A stretch of 64,000 nt of DNA from Phenylobacterium sp. (GTDB taxonomy: Bacteria; Pseudomonadota; Alphaproteobacteria; Caulobacterales; Caulobacteraceae). The stretch lies in NCBI RefSeq assembly GCF_004297125.1, contig NZ_SCVD01000026.1:124001-188000 (forward strand). Direction: 5' to 3'. The notes under the pieces were generated by a model. That model made no database searches. It was not told the origin of the DNA and was given only the letters and a program-made list of their open reading frames with translations. Positions 7,887 through 17,100 of the stretch are shown here, piece after piece. The position numbers and the translations under genes were made by a program. Position 1 is the stretch's first letter. The number at the start of each line of letters is the position of its first letter.

Positions 7887-10699
7887 AACCTGGCCCTCAG
7901 CCCCACCCGGTAGCTGCGGCCGATGGCGTCGTAGAGGTCGAGCCGCGTGTGCGGCGCCACGACGACATAGGGCACCGTACTGGGAACGGCCGAGACCCGG
8001 GGCGGCTCGGTGTTGAGGACATTGTCCACCGCGAAGCTGAGCTCGGAGTCGATGTCGCCGACCGTGAACTTGTACGACGCCCGCAGGTCCAGGTAGCCCA
8101 TCCGCGGGACGGTGTTGTCGTCCACGTCGACGTGGTCGACCCACGTGCTGTCGAGCTTGGCGGCGCCGATGACCCGGACCTTCGCCGTTCCGGAGAACGG
8201 TCCCTGGTCGTAGGTCGCGGTGAGTTGGCCCTTGAACTTGGGCTCCCCGACGTAGAAGTCTCCGATGGCGCCCGCCAGCTTGCGGACCGTGCCGTCGGGA
8301 TCCGTGCGGTCCAGCTTGGCCAGGTAGCTGCCCAGCGCCCTTACCGTGAGCGAACCCGGGCCGAGGTCGCGGCGGTAGCTGACCTCGGCGTCCCAGCCGG
8401 CGGTGGCGAGCAGCGCGACGTTCGTTGGCAGCAGGTTGATCTGGGTGATGATCCCCGCGGGGTCGCGGATGATATTGTCGCACAGCGCCGGCACGGCGCC
8501 GAAGCAGAGCAGCACGGTCTGCGGCGCCGTGACCGACGCGATCGCGTCGCGCAGTTTGATGTCGTAATAGTCCACCGACAACCCCAGGCCGGGCGCCCAT
8601 TCGGGCCGGTAGACGAGGCCGGCCGTCCAGGTGCGAGCGACCTCGGGCGTGAGGTCGGGGTTGCCCTGGGTGTTGGCGAGCACCGAAACTTGCCTGTTGG
8701 TCTGGGGATCGAACACGAACTGGGTGCCGGTCGACCCGCGGGTGAACAGCTCGGAAAGGCTCGGCGCCCGGATGTCGCGCGAACGGGTGACGCGCAGGCG
8801 CAGCTCGGGGTTGACCTCCCAGGAGCCCCCGAGCTTCCACGTCACCACCGAACCGCTGGTGCTGTAGTCCGTGACCCGGGCCGCCGCGTTCAGCTCCAGC
8901 CGGCTGATCATCGGAAGGTCCGCGAGCAGGGGCACGACCGTTTCCGCGAACGCCTCCTTCACGTTCCGCTTGCCGTCGAACGGCTGGAAGTTGCCCGTGA
9001 AGTACTGGCGCGCGGCAGAGCCGGCATCCTGCGTCGAGGTGGCGGAGTCGCGGGTGTACTCGCCCCCCACTGCGATCGACACCGGGCCTGCCGGGAGGCG
9101 GAACACCTCGCCGCTCAGGCTGCCCGACACCACATCCTGCTTCAGGTCGGTGAGCTGGTAGGGCACGGTCCCGAACACCCAGGCCAGCGCCTCGGGCGAA
9201 GAAGCGCCCGTCCCCAGCACGTTCAGGGGCACGCAGCCGTTGCCGCGGTCGGTCAGGGTGGAGCGGCAGACGATCTGGCCGGACGCCGGATCGCGCACCG
9301 CGTCGACGGCCTGATTGAAGCGCGGGATCAGGGGGTTGTTGTAGGTCTGGGTGTGAACCCGGAAGTCGCCGTGCTGGTAGTAGGCGCCCCACTTCCAGCT
9401 GCCGCCGAACTGTCCGTCGACGCCGACGACGCCACGCCACAGCGTCCGCTCGTTGCGGCTGCCGGGCGGCGGCGAGTCGGTGAACATCTTGCCGATGTTG
9501 AACGAGGTCTGCCCCGCTGCGATCAGCTGGTTGCGCACGCCGGCGTCGAGGTAGGGGTTGTCCACCCGGATCGTGAGGTTGCCGCCGCGGTTGTAGTAGA
9601 GGGAATCGGTCTGGACGGCCGACTTCCCGTAGGACCCCTCCGCATAGACCGTGAGGTTGTCGGTCAGGTCGTAGCGGGCGTGGGTGAAGAGCGTGCCGTA
9701 ATCCAGCCCATTGGTCAGGTTGCGGTTGCGCGAGGTGCCGAGCGCCGCGTCCCCGCCCCACTGCAGGACGCCGGCGTTGTTGCCGAAATTGAACGGGGCC
9801 GGCGTTCCGTTCGGCCCGACGAACTGGGTCCCGCGCAGCGGCCCCGAGGTGATCACGCCACCTTCCGAGAGCTCGAACGGGCCCGCCCCGGACACCGTGA
9901 TACGGGCCGGCCGTCCGTTGCCCGCGCGGAACGCCGGGTTCGGCACGACGGCCCAGTTCTTCCACCAGTCCCGGCTGCCGATACGGACGATGTCGGGTTG
10001 CCGGGAGAACTCCCCCGCCGCCAGGATGTGGCCGCGCCCACCGGCGAACGACCGTCCGTAGGTCACGCCGAACTTGGCGTTCCAGTTGTCGCCTTCTTCC
10101 GAGATCCCGGTCGAGGCGTCCACCTGCACGCCCTCGAACTCATGGTTCAGAACGAAGTTCACGACACCCGCGACCGCGTCGGCGCCCCAGGCCGCGGAAG
10201 CGCCGCCGGTGACGACTTCCACGCGCTGGATGAGGCCCGTGGGCAGGGTGTTGATGTCCACCCCGCCGCCGGGCGACGAGCTGACCACGCGGCGGTTGTC
10301 CAAGAGGACGAGGGTCCGCGTCACACCCAGGTTGCGAAGGTTGAGAAGCGACGCGCCGCCCCCCGACACGCCTGGACCGGGGTTGCTGCTGGAGACGGGG
10401 GTTCCGAAGGCGGGCAAGGTGTTGAGATAGTTCGCGACCGTCGTCGGCAGCTCCCGCTGCATCTCGGCGCCGCCGATGACCGTGACCGGCGTCGGCTGCT
10501 GGAATCCGTTCGACTGAATGCGCGAGCCGGTGACGACCACTTCGTCCAGACTGGGCGGCGTTGCCGGCTCGACCCCTTGCGCCCCCGCCGGCTGCGCGAC
10601 GGCGCAGGCCGCGGACGCCAGTAGAATCAGTCTCAGGCTCGCCCTCGCCCGCCTCGCCACGCCCGTGGCCGCGTTCACCTGCCTTGTCATCCGCCGCAT
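7883..10699 (-). CDS. TonB-dependent outer-membrane receptor
   Basis: 938 aa from an ATG at 10699, chosen because GAGGGAGGGGAG sits just upstream and because it puts the basic signal peptide in place (RRARASLRLILLASAACAVA). The TonB box region is SLDEVVVTGSRIQ. The plug follows (TPVTVIGGAEMQRELPTTVA, LLNLRNLGVTRTLVLLDNRR, VVTGGASAAWGADAVAGVVN). A 22-strand barrel then ends in the aromatic residue of LRARF. The sequence type (long extracellular loops, VTGGASAAWGADA) is that of the large sphingomonad/Caulobacter receptors for organic nutrients rather than siderophores. It is first in a unit with the MHS transporter and the M28-like hydrolase, and divergent from a TetR. Ligand unknown. Confidence 0.9.
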   Translation of the reverse strand: MRRMTRQVNAATGVARRARASLRLILLASAACAVAQPAGAQGVEPATPPSLDEVVVTGSRIQSNGFQQPTPVTVIGGAEMQRELPTTVANYLNTLPAFGTPVSSSNPGPGVSGGGASLLNLRNLGVTRTLVLLDNRRVVSSSPGGGVDINTLPTGLIQRVEVVTGGASAAWGADAVAGVVNFVLNHEFEGVQVDASTGISEEGDNWNAKFGVTYGRSFAGGRGHILAAGEFSRQPDIVRIGSRDWWKNWAVVPNPAFRAGNGRPARITVSGAGPFELSEGGVITSGPLRGTQFVGPNGTPAPFNFGNNAGVLQWGGDAALGTSRNRNLTNGLDYGTLFTHARYDLTDNLTVYAEGSYGKSAVQTDSLYYNRGGNLTIRVDNPYLDAGVRNQLIAAGQTSFNIGKMFTDSPPPGSRNERTLWRGVVGVDGQFGGSWKWGAYYQHGDFRVHTQTYNNPLIPRFNQAVDAVRDPASGQIVCRSTLTDRGNGCVPLNVLGTGASSPEALAWVFGTVPYQLTDLKQDVVSGSLSGEVFRLPAGPVSIAVGGEYTRDSATSTQDAGSAARQYFTGNFQPFDGKRNVKEAFAETVVPLLADLPMISRLELNAAARVTDYSTSGSVVTWKLGGSWEVNPELRLRVTRSRDIRAPSLSELFTRGSTGTQFVFDPQTNRQVSVLANTQGNPDLTPEVARTWTAGLVYRPEWAPGLGLSVDYYDIKLRDAIASVTAPQTVLLCFGAVPALCDNIIRDPAGIITQINLLPTNVALLATAGWDAEVSYRRDLGPGSLTVRALGSYLAKLDRTDPDGTVRKLAGAIGDFYVGEPKFKGQLTATYDQGPFSGTAKVRVIGAAKLDSTWVDHVDVDDNTVPRMGYLDLRASYKFTVGDIDSELSFAVDNVLNTEPPRVSAVPSTVPYVVVAPHTRLDLYDAIGRSYRVGLRARF

Positions 10700-10950
10700 G
10701 CTCCCCTCCCTCTCTCCCGCAGCGATCTTCGTGCCGCGAAACAAGCTTCTGGCAGTGGGGGCGACGTACGCGTTGACCGGCCTGCCGCCGCCCGGAGCTT
10801 AGGGCGACGTCCATGGCGCAAGCCGACTCGGCTTCCGTCTCAAACGGAGGCCCTCCGGCGACGGCGCCGTTCAGCGGCGCTCGATCTCGGTTCCTGCCCT
10901 ACTGCTCTTATCTGCGGTCACGATGCGGGGCGTTTTGGAGCTTGTCAATT

Positions 10951-10972
10951 TATTCCCGTTATAGGGAAGATA
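10951..10972. promoter_or_regulatory. Inverted repeat in the TonB receptor/TetR divergent promoter
   Basis: TTCCC (10953-10957) and GGGAA (10964-10968) flank GTTATA, with partial symmetry extending to TAT/ATA on both sides. It is the only AT-rich symmetric element in the 384-bp interval 10700-11083 between the receptor and the TetR gene. It is a plausible TetR operator. Nothing else in the interval is recognisable. Confidence 0.45.
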
Positions 10973-11083
10973 CTGCGAACGCCGCGCGGCGCTCGGCGAC
11001 CGACGACCCCGGGGAGCATCGCGAGGGACTTGCCTCGCGTGTTCGGTAGAGGCGAGACAGGACAGCAGGAAGCGAGGGGCAGC

Positions 11084-11788
11084 GTGAACCAGTCGGCGAC
11101 AGCGGGGCGGCCGCGGCCCAGACGGACGGCCGGGAAGGTGCAGGCCGCGCGCCGGGCTGCGTCGATGACCCTGATCATGGACCGCGCGGAGGCGCTGTTC
11201 GCCGAGAAGGGCTACGGCGTCCCGCTGAGCGAACTCGCCCAGCAGGCGGGCGTCGATACGGCGCTGCTGCGCTACTATTTCGGAGACAAGGAAGAGCTCT
11301 TCCGCGCCGTCTTCCGACGCCGCGGGCCGATCATCAACGAGCTGCGCCTCAAGGCTATGGCGGCGTACCGGGACGCCTGCGGCGGCGAGATGACGCTGGA
11401 GGGCATTATCGACGCCTTCGTCCGGCCGTCGCTGGAGAAGGCCGCCGAGGACGACGGCTGGCGCAACTACATGGCGATGGTCGCCTACGTGAACAGTTCC
11501 CGCGGCGACCTGGACCGGCTCATGTCCGAGACCTTCGACCACGTTTCCCGCGAGCTGATCGCCGACATGCGCACAATCCTGCCGGACGCCTCGGACGACG
11601 AGCTCTACTGGGGCTATCACTTTCTGACCGGCGCCTTCACCTTCTCGCTCGGCCAGACCGGGCGAATCGACAAGCTTTCGGAAGGCGCGGTCTCGTCGAA
11701 GGACATGATCGCCATCGCCGACCGCTTGCCGGTGCTGATCGCCGCCGGAATCCGTGGCCTCTGCGAACGCAATCCGCGCCGAAGTTAG
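11084..11788 (+). CDS. TetR/AcrR-family transcriptional regulator
   Basis: About 234 aa from a GTG at 11084 preceded by GAGGGGC; an earlier in-frame ATG at 11030 would add an unstructured leader. The TetR helix-turn-helix is clear: MDRAEALFAEKGYGVPLSEL, AQQAGVDTALLRYYFGDKEE, LFRAVFRRR. The ligand domain ends with DDELYWGYHFLTGAFTFSLG and QTGRIDKLSEGAV. The second TetR in this window (12878-13552) shares that C-terminal pattern, so the two are paralogs. It is divergent from the receptor/MHS/hydrolase unit and is its likely repressor. Its TAG stop overlaps the TAA stop of the convergent SDR gene at 11785-11788. Confidence 0.88.
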   Translation: MNQSATAGRPRPRRTAGKVQAARRAASMTLIMDRAEALFAEKGYGVPLSELAQQAGVDTALLRYYFGDKEELFRAVFRRRGPIINELRLKAMAAYRDACGGEMTLEGIIDAFVRPSLEKAAEDDGWRNYMAMVAYVNSSRGDLDRLMSETFDHVSRELIADMRTILPDASDDELYWGYHFLTGAFTFSLGQTGRIDKLSEGAVSSKDMIAIADRLPVLIAAGIRGLCERNPRRS

Positions 11789-12678
11789 CGTTTCACCACC
11801 TCCACGTCCGCCCCGAGGCCGGCCGCGGCCAGTTCGCGTTCGGCTTGCAGAAAGCCGTACTGTGGCACGATCTCGTCGGTGCGGTCGCCGACCTGCGCCA
11901 AGTGGGCGATCACCTTCTGGCCGGCGTCGTCGCCGGTCCCGAGGTAGCGCCCGCGCGTGAGGGTCACGTTCGCCTGCGCGAAATGGCCGGCCCCGGCGCA
12001 GAGGACGGTGCGCGTCGGCGCGTCCTCGCCCACCAGCGCGAGCAGCGCCGGGCTCACCTGTTCAGGCCCGAGGAGCGCCAGGCTCTGAGCAGACAGCACC
12101 CCGTGCGTCATCTGCGTCGCTGCAGTGGGCGCGAGGCAGTTGACGCGGACCCCGTATTTCTCGCCCTCGATCGCCAGGGTCTGCATCAGACCGACCAGCG
12201 CCATCTTGGCGGCGCCGTAGTTTGCCTGCCCAAAGTTGCCGTAGAGACCTGACGACGAGGTGGTCATCACCACCCGGCCGTAGCGCTGCTCGCGCATGAC
12301 GTCCCAGACGGCCTTGGTGCAGATCGCCGCGCCCATCAGATGGACGTCGATCACCAGGCGGAAGTCGTCGAGCGTCATCTTGGCGAACGTCTTGTCGCGC
12401 AGGATGCCGGCGTTGTTCACCAGGATGTCGACGCGGCCCCACCGGTCGAGGGCGCCCGCAACCATCGTCGCCACCGCCGCCTCGTCCGTGACGGACGCGG
12501 CCATCCCCACCGCCTCCCCGCCGGCCGCCACGATCTCCGCCGCGACCGCCGAGGCGGAGTCCTCCGCCACGTCGTTGACGACCACTCGGGCGCCGTTTCG
12601 GGCGAGGTACAGGGCGTGGGCCCGCCCGAGCCCCCCGCCCGCGCCGGTGACGATCGCAATCCTGCCCTGGAGGGACAT
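11785..12678 (-). CDS. SDR oxidoreductase, peroxisomal multifunctional-enzyme (hydroxyacyl-CoA dehydrogenase) type
   Basis: A 297-aa short-chain dehydrogenase. NAD(P) site: IAIVTGAGGGLGRAHALYLA. Other marks are NDVAEDSASA, VDILVNNAGILRDKTFAKMT and the catalytic Ser-Tyr-Lys in TTSSSGLYGNFGQANYGAAK. The length and the GGGLGRAHAL, GILRDKTFAKM and YGVRVNCLAP patterns are those of the dehydrogenase domain of multifunctional beta-oxidation enzymes, so a 3-hydroxyacyl-CoA substrate is likely. It is transcribed towards TetR 1. A 21-bp motif at 12739-12759, shared with the promoter region of the TonB receptor at 14186, lies 61 bp upstream of its ATG. Confidence 0.85.
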   Translation of the reverse strand: MSLQGRIAIVTGAGGGLGRAHALYLARNGARVVVNDVAEDSASAVAAEIVAAGGEAVGMAASVTDEAAVATMVAGALDRWGRVDILVNNAGILRDKTFAKMTLDDFRLVIDVHLMGAAICTKAVWDVMREQRYGRVVMTTSSSGLYGNFGQANYGAAKMALVGLMQTLAIEGEKYGVRVNCLAPTAATQMTHGVLSAQSLALLGPEQVSPALLALVGEDAPTRTVLCAGAGHFAQANVTLTRGRYLGTGDDAGQKVIAHLAQVGDRTDEIVPQYGFLQAERELAAAGLGADVEVVKR

Positions 12679-12738
12679 CTCAATCTCCTAACCCTGAGAG
12701 AGCCGGAAGCTGTCCGACCTCAAGGTGGAGGTCAACAC

Positions 12739-12759
12739 TCACTATCGTGTGCGTGAATA
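12739..12759. promoter_or_regulatory. Operator-like motif copy A, upstream of the SDR gene
   Basis: The minus strand starts TATTCAC and ends TAGTGA over 21 bp. Eleven of 21 positions are identical in this site and the two copies at 13856-13876 and 13924-13944; every other position is shared by two of the three. It lies where a repressor would block the SDR promoter. The nearest candidate regulator is the TetR at 12878-13552. Confidence 0.5.
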
Positions 12760-12877
12760 TTTTCGGACGCCTGGTTTGGCGTTCGATTAGGGCCGCGCTC
12801 CGCTCGCGCAACGGCTTTGCGCGCCGGGTTCGGCGCACGCGGTTACAGGCGCGTCGGCCTGCCTTGCGGCCGAGGCT

Positions 12878-13552
12878 TCACGCCTTCAGGGAGAGGAAAC
12901 CCGCCGCCATGAAGCGGGCGATCCGTTGCTTTACCGCGGAGAAGTCGTCCGAGTGGCAAAGCCCGCCCGACAGGCGGTCGATCCGACCCGTGCGGGCCAG
13001 GGTGTTCATCAGCGACCCGGTCACGAAATGATAGCCCCAGAAGATGTCCTCATCCGAATGGTCGGGCAGCGCACGCTTCAGGATGCCGACCAGCTTCAGG
13101 ACGACGGGATCGAAGTGGACGTCCATGAGCGCCGCACCTTCGACGGTGTTGCTGACCCGCGCGCAGAAGGCGGCATAGTTCATCCAGGCCTCGCCCCCCT
13201 CGACATAGAGGTCCAGGTCGGTGTCGAGGAACGCATGCAGGGCGCCCTCGACCGTGGGCCTGTCGCCCGCTTCGGCCTCATATTTCTCGAGCGCCTCCAT
13301 GCGGCGGCCGCTGGTCACGCCAGCGCGTCGGGCGAACACCATCTCGAACAGGCGCTGCTTGTCCTCGAAATAATAATGCAGAAGCGTCGTGTGGACGCCC
13401 ACTCGCTTGGCGACATCGCGAAGCGTGACTCCATGGAGTCCATTCCTCGAGAACAGATACTCGGCGGCGTCGAGAATCTGTTCGATGGATTCGGCGCGCA
13501 TCTCCGCCTTGCTTCGGGAGACGCGCTTTGCCGTCGAACCGTCTGACATCAA
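12878..13552 (-). CDS. TetR/AcrR-family transcriptional regulator
   Basis: 224 aa. N-terminal helix-turn-helix: IEQILDAAEYLFSRNGLHGV, LRDVAKRVGVHTTLLHYYFE, DKQRLFEMVFARR. The ligand-binding part includes YVEGGEAWMNYAAFCARVSN and ends DEDIFWGYHFVTGSLMNTLA, RTGRIDRLSGGL, closely resembling the TetR at 11084. It sits between the SDR gene and the acyl-CoA ligase remnant with divergent TonB receptor. Three copies of a 21-bp motif surround these promoters, so it is the best candidate to control them. The effector may be an acyl-CoA or a related ligand given the neighbours; this is inference. Confidence 0.88.
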   Translation of the reverse strand: MMSDGSTAKRVSRSKAEMRAESIEQILDAAEYLFSRNGLHGVTLRDVAKRVGVHTTLLHYYFEDKQRLFEMVFARRAGVTSGRRMEALEKYEAEAGDRPTVEGALHAFLDTDLDLYVEGGEAWMNYAAFCARVSNTVEGAALMDVHFDPVVLKLVGILKRALPDHSDEDIFWGYHFVTGSLMNTLARTGRIDRLSGGLCHSDDFSAVKQRIARFMAAGFLSLKA

Positions 13553-13596
13553 GCCGTACCTAACACCTCAAGGAGAAATTGGCCGACTGGGGTCCG

Positions 13597-13800
13597 TCAA
13601 CGCACGACATCCTCCGCCGGTATCTTACCGTCCACGTAGTCCGCACGCAGGCGGACCTTGTCAATCTTGCCGGTGGCGGCCAGCGGCATGGCCGCCACGC
13701 GCGCAATCCGATCGGCAGCCACCCGTCGGGCGCCTCGTCGCGCAGTCTGCTCAGCCGAGGCCAAGACAGAAATCTCCACGGCCTCCTCCATCCGACGGGC
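13597..13800 (-). pseudogene. C-terminal remnant of an AMP-forming acyl-CoA ligase
   Basis: The last 30 codons before a TGA at 13597-13599 read PLAATGKIDKVRLRADYVDG and KIPAEDVVR. PLxATGKIDK is the A10 lysine motif at the C-terminus of acyl-CoA synthetases. Upstream the homology changes frame: RLRDEAPDGWLP-like sequence is in a second frame, RIARVAAMPL in the first. Nothing of the AMP-binding core is present. Most of the ligase has therefore been deleted, leaving its tail and, probably, its operator-bearing promoter region. The remaining interval to 14185 has only the inverted repeat and the TonB receptor leader. Confidence 0.65.
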
Positions 13801-13846
13801 CCGCGCTGGGACGAGCCACGCGAGGCTGGCGGAGACGATATTCCGT

Positions 13847-13953
13847 TGTCAATGCTGATTATTACGTGAGTGAACATATCGATAGCCAAGCCGTCGTGCG
13901 CTCTGGAGCTCACATTCCGTAGTTATTCACTCTTGTGTTAGTCAGCATTGACA
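13847..13953. promoter_or_regulatory. 30-bp inverted repeat carrying operator-like motif copies B and C
   Basis: The arms are 13847-13876 and 13924-13953, in opposite orientation, 24 of 30 positions matching, separated by 47 bp. The outer 12 bp of each arm are identical (TGTCAATGCTGA and its complement). The inner parts are the 21-bp motif copies B (13856-13876) and C (13924-13944) also found before the SDR gene. The element lies between the ligase remnant and the TonB receptor, consistent with two operators facing a formerly divergent promoter pair. Confidence 0.6.
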
Positions 13954-14185
13954 GAACAGCGAATGTCGGTGAGCGTCCCCTCACACGCCGAAGAGCGACG
14001 ACGGGGGAGGAAACGATGAGGGTCCAAGGACCGCGCCTGTGCGCGTTCGCACCGCCATCCCCCCGAGCCGCCGCCGACGCCGCCGCCTCCAGCGCCCGAG
14101 CCGGGACGACGGATGCGCTCGGCCCGCACATTCGCCACGCCGACATCCGCCATCAGAGCGGCGCGGCCCTTTTGGGAGGGATCCT

Positions 14186-17100
14186 GTGAAGCAGCTGTTT
14201 TTCCGGGGCGCGTCCGCGCTCGCTGTCGTCGTCTGCGCCGGCTTGTCGGCCGGCACGGCTGCCGCCCAGGCTGCCGGCGCCAACGCCCCGCCCGAAGTCG
14301 AAGAGGTCGTGGTCACCGGCTCGTACATCGCCGGAACCCCCCAGAACAGCGCCCTGCCTGTCTCGGTGATCAGTGCGGAGGAGCTCTCGAAGCAGGGTTC
14401 TCCGACGGTCATACAGATCATCAAGTCGCTTCCCGCCGCGGCGGGCTCGATCGGCGAGGCGAACCGCCTGATGGGCGCCACCGCAGGCATCGCCACCGTC
14501 AACCTCCGCGGGTTCGGGGCGGCCAGGACTCTCGTGCTGTTCAACGGGCGGCGCCTGGCCGCGTCCGTCTCGGCCGCCGCCGGCGGGGCCGTGGACGTCA
14601 ATTTGCTGCCGACCGCCGCGGTCGGGCGCATCGAGGTTCTGAAAGACGGCGCGGCCGCGACCTATGGCTCCGACGCGGTGGGCGGCGTGGTGAACTTCAT
14701 CACACGCACCGACCTCGACGGCGTCGAGCTCAACGCGGACTACAGCTACATCAAGGGCGCCGACGGCGACTACAACCTCACCGCCGCGTGGGGCCGCAAG
14801 TTCGATCGGGGGAACGCCCTCCTCACCGCCGGCTACCGCCGCCGCAGCGAGCTGCGCACCACCGACCGTGACTGGGCGATCCTCTCGAACGCCGCCAACC
14901 CGTTCGGCGGTTGGTCGGGTTCGTCGAACCCTGGCGGATACACGACCGGCAACGGCGGCTCGATCCTGCCCAACGGTTCGCTGGCCCAGCCCTACGCCGG
15001 GCCGATCAACTTCCAGGACGACGGTTGCGCCGAGCTCGGGGGCGAGATCATCGGCGGCACCTGCCGCTTCCAGTTCACGCGCTTCGACAACCTGGGCAAC
15101 GACGAGTACCACTATCAGGTCTACGGCGAGCTGAACTTCGACATCACCGATAGCACCCGTTTCCACGGCGAGGTGATGTGGGCGCGGCATGACGTGCCGG
15201 AAGAGCGCGTGTCGCCCTATCAGTCGACGGTCCAGTTCCCGACCCCGATCGCGGCGTCGGGCGGGTCCCCCGGCGGCGGCCAGTCGCCCTATCCGGCCAC
15301 GGGTCTGAACCAGCAGTCGCGCTTCTTCATCCCGTTCGCCAACCCGGGGCTGACCGCGCTCTTCAGCGCGCACTGCACGGGCGCACCCACCACGCCCTAC
15401 TCGGCGACCCAGTGCGCCAATATCCAGAACTTCGGGGTGATCACCTCGCAGACACAGTGGCGTCCGGGCGGCTACGGCGGCCAGCCGCTGTTCGAGGACG
15501 GGGCGGACCACAACCACCGCAAGGCCGACGCCTTCCGCATCTCGGGCGGCGTCACCGGCAAGCTGCCCGTGGGCGGCTGGAAATACGACGTCGCGGTCAC
15601 CTACATGGAATCCGAGGGGGTCAACGCGGTCCCCGACGAGGTCGTCAACCGCGTGCAACGGGGTTTGCGGGGCCTCGGCGGGCCCAACTGCACGACCAAC
15701 ACGCCGGGTCAGAACGGCTGCCTGTGGTTCAACCCGTTCTCGAACGCCGTGGCCCAGGACGCCGTTTATGGCCGGCCCAACCCCTTCTACAACGCGGCCG
15801 CCGTCCCCTCGAATACCAACACGCGCGAACTCTACGAGTGGATGCACCAGTACCTGAGCGCGACGACGACGAGCCGCATCCTGGTGGGTGACGCCGTCGC
15901 GAGCGGCGAGCTGCCTGTCACGCTGCCGGGCGGGCCCATAGCGGTCGCCGTCGGCGCCCAGTGGCGCTACGACGAATACAAGAACCGCGCCGACGATGCG
16001 CTGTCCAACATCGAGGCCACGCGATGCGTGGACGACGTTGACGACCGCCTGCCGCAATGCACCGGCGGTGTCGGGCCGTTCAACCTGTCCCCTGGCGTCC
16101 AGGGCTACTCGGTCGACCGGATCGTCAAGGCCGTGTTCGCGGAGGTCAGGATCCCGGTCCTCGAGACCCTGACGGTCAGCGGCGCCGTCCGCTACGAGAC
16201 CTACGGCGGCGCCGTTGGCTCGACGACCAACCCGAAAGCCGACGTCAAGTGGCAAGCGCTGCCGTGGTTCGCGTTCCGGGGTTCCGTGGGAACGACGTTC
16301 CGCGCCCCGCCACAGACGTCGGTGCAGCCGGGATTCACTCGCAGCCTGCAGCAGTTCGTCGATCCGACTACGGGCGCGGCGCTCTATCGGGCGGTGGACA
16401 CGTTCGCCAACCCGAACCTCGATCCCGAGACGGCGACCAACTATTCCGTGGGCGGCATTCTGGAGCTCGGCGACTTCACGGCGACCGTTGACTGGTGGAA
16501 CTTCCACTTCAAGAAAGAGCTCACCGTGGAGACCGCTGCGGCGGTCTATTCCACGATGTTCCCCAACGCCACGCCGGCCAATTGGCAATGCGCCAACGCC
16601 ACCCTGGCCTCGCGCTTCAGCTTCGCAAGCGGCGCCGGCACCGCCATCAACCCCATCACCGGCACCAATTGTCACCCGTCCAATTTCCAGGGCGAGCGGA
16701 CGAACCTGATCAACGGCCCCAGCGTGAAGACCTCGGGCGTCGACTTCGCCGCGACCTATCGCCTACGCGACCTGTTCGTATCGGACGGCGACCTCACGCT
16801 GGGCCTCGATGGCGCCTATGTGTCGAAGTACGACCGCGGCCCGCTGCTGACGCTGGACGGTATCACCATCGCGCCCGGCGTTGACCGCGCCGGGAAGGCC
16901 GAGCTGCTGAGCGCCTTCTATTCCCAGCCGCACTGGAAGGCGAACTTCTACGTCAACTACAATCTCGGACGGCACAACTTCCGCGCGACACTCCACTACG
17001 TGGACTCGATGAAGGACCTGAACCACGACATCGACACGGCCACGCCGGGCGTGCAGCCGGCGACGATCAAGGCCTGGACGCCTATCGACCTGGTCTACCG

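Noticed and set aside
12854..12873. Hairpin TCGGCC-N8-GGCCGA just downstream of the second TetR gene
   Set aside because: Six base pairs, GC-only and without a T tract; expected often at this GC content.
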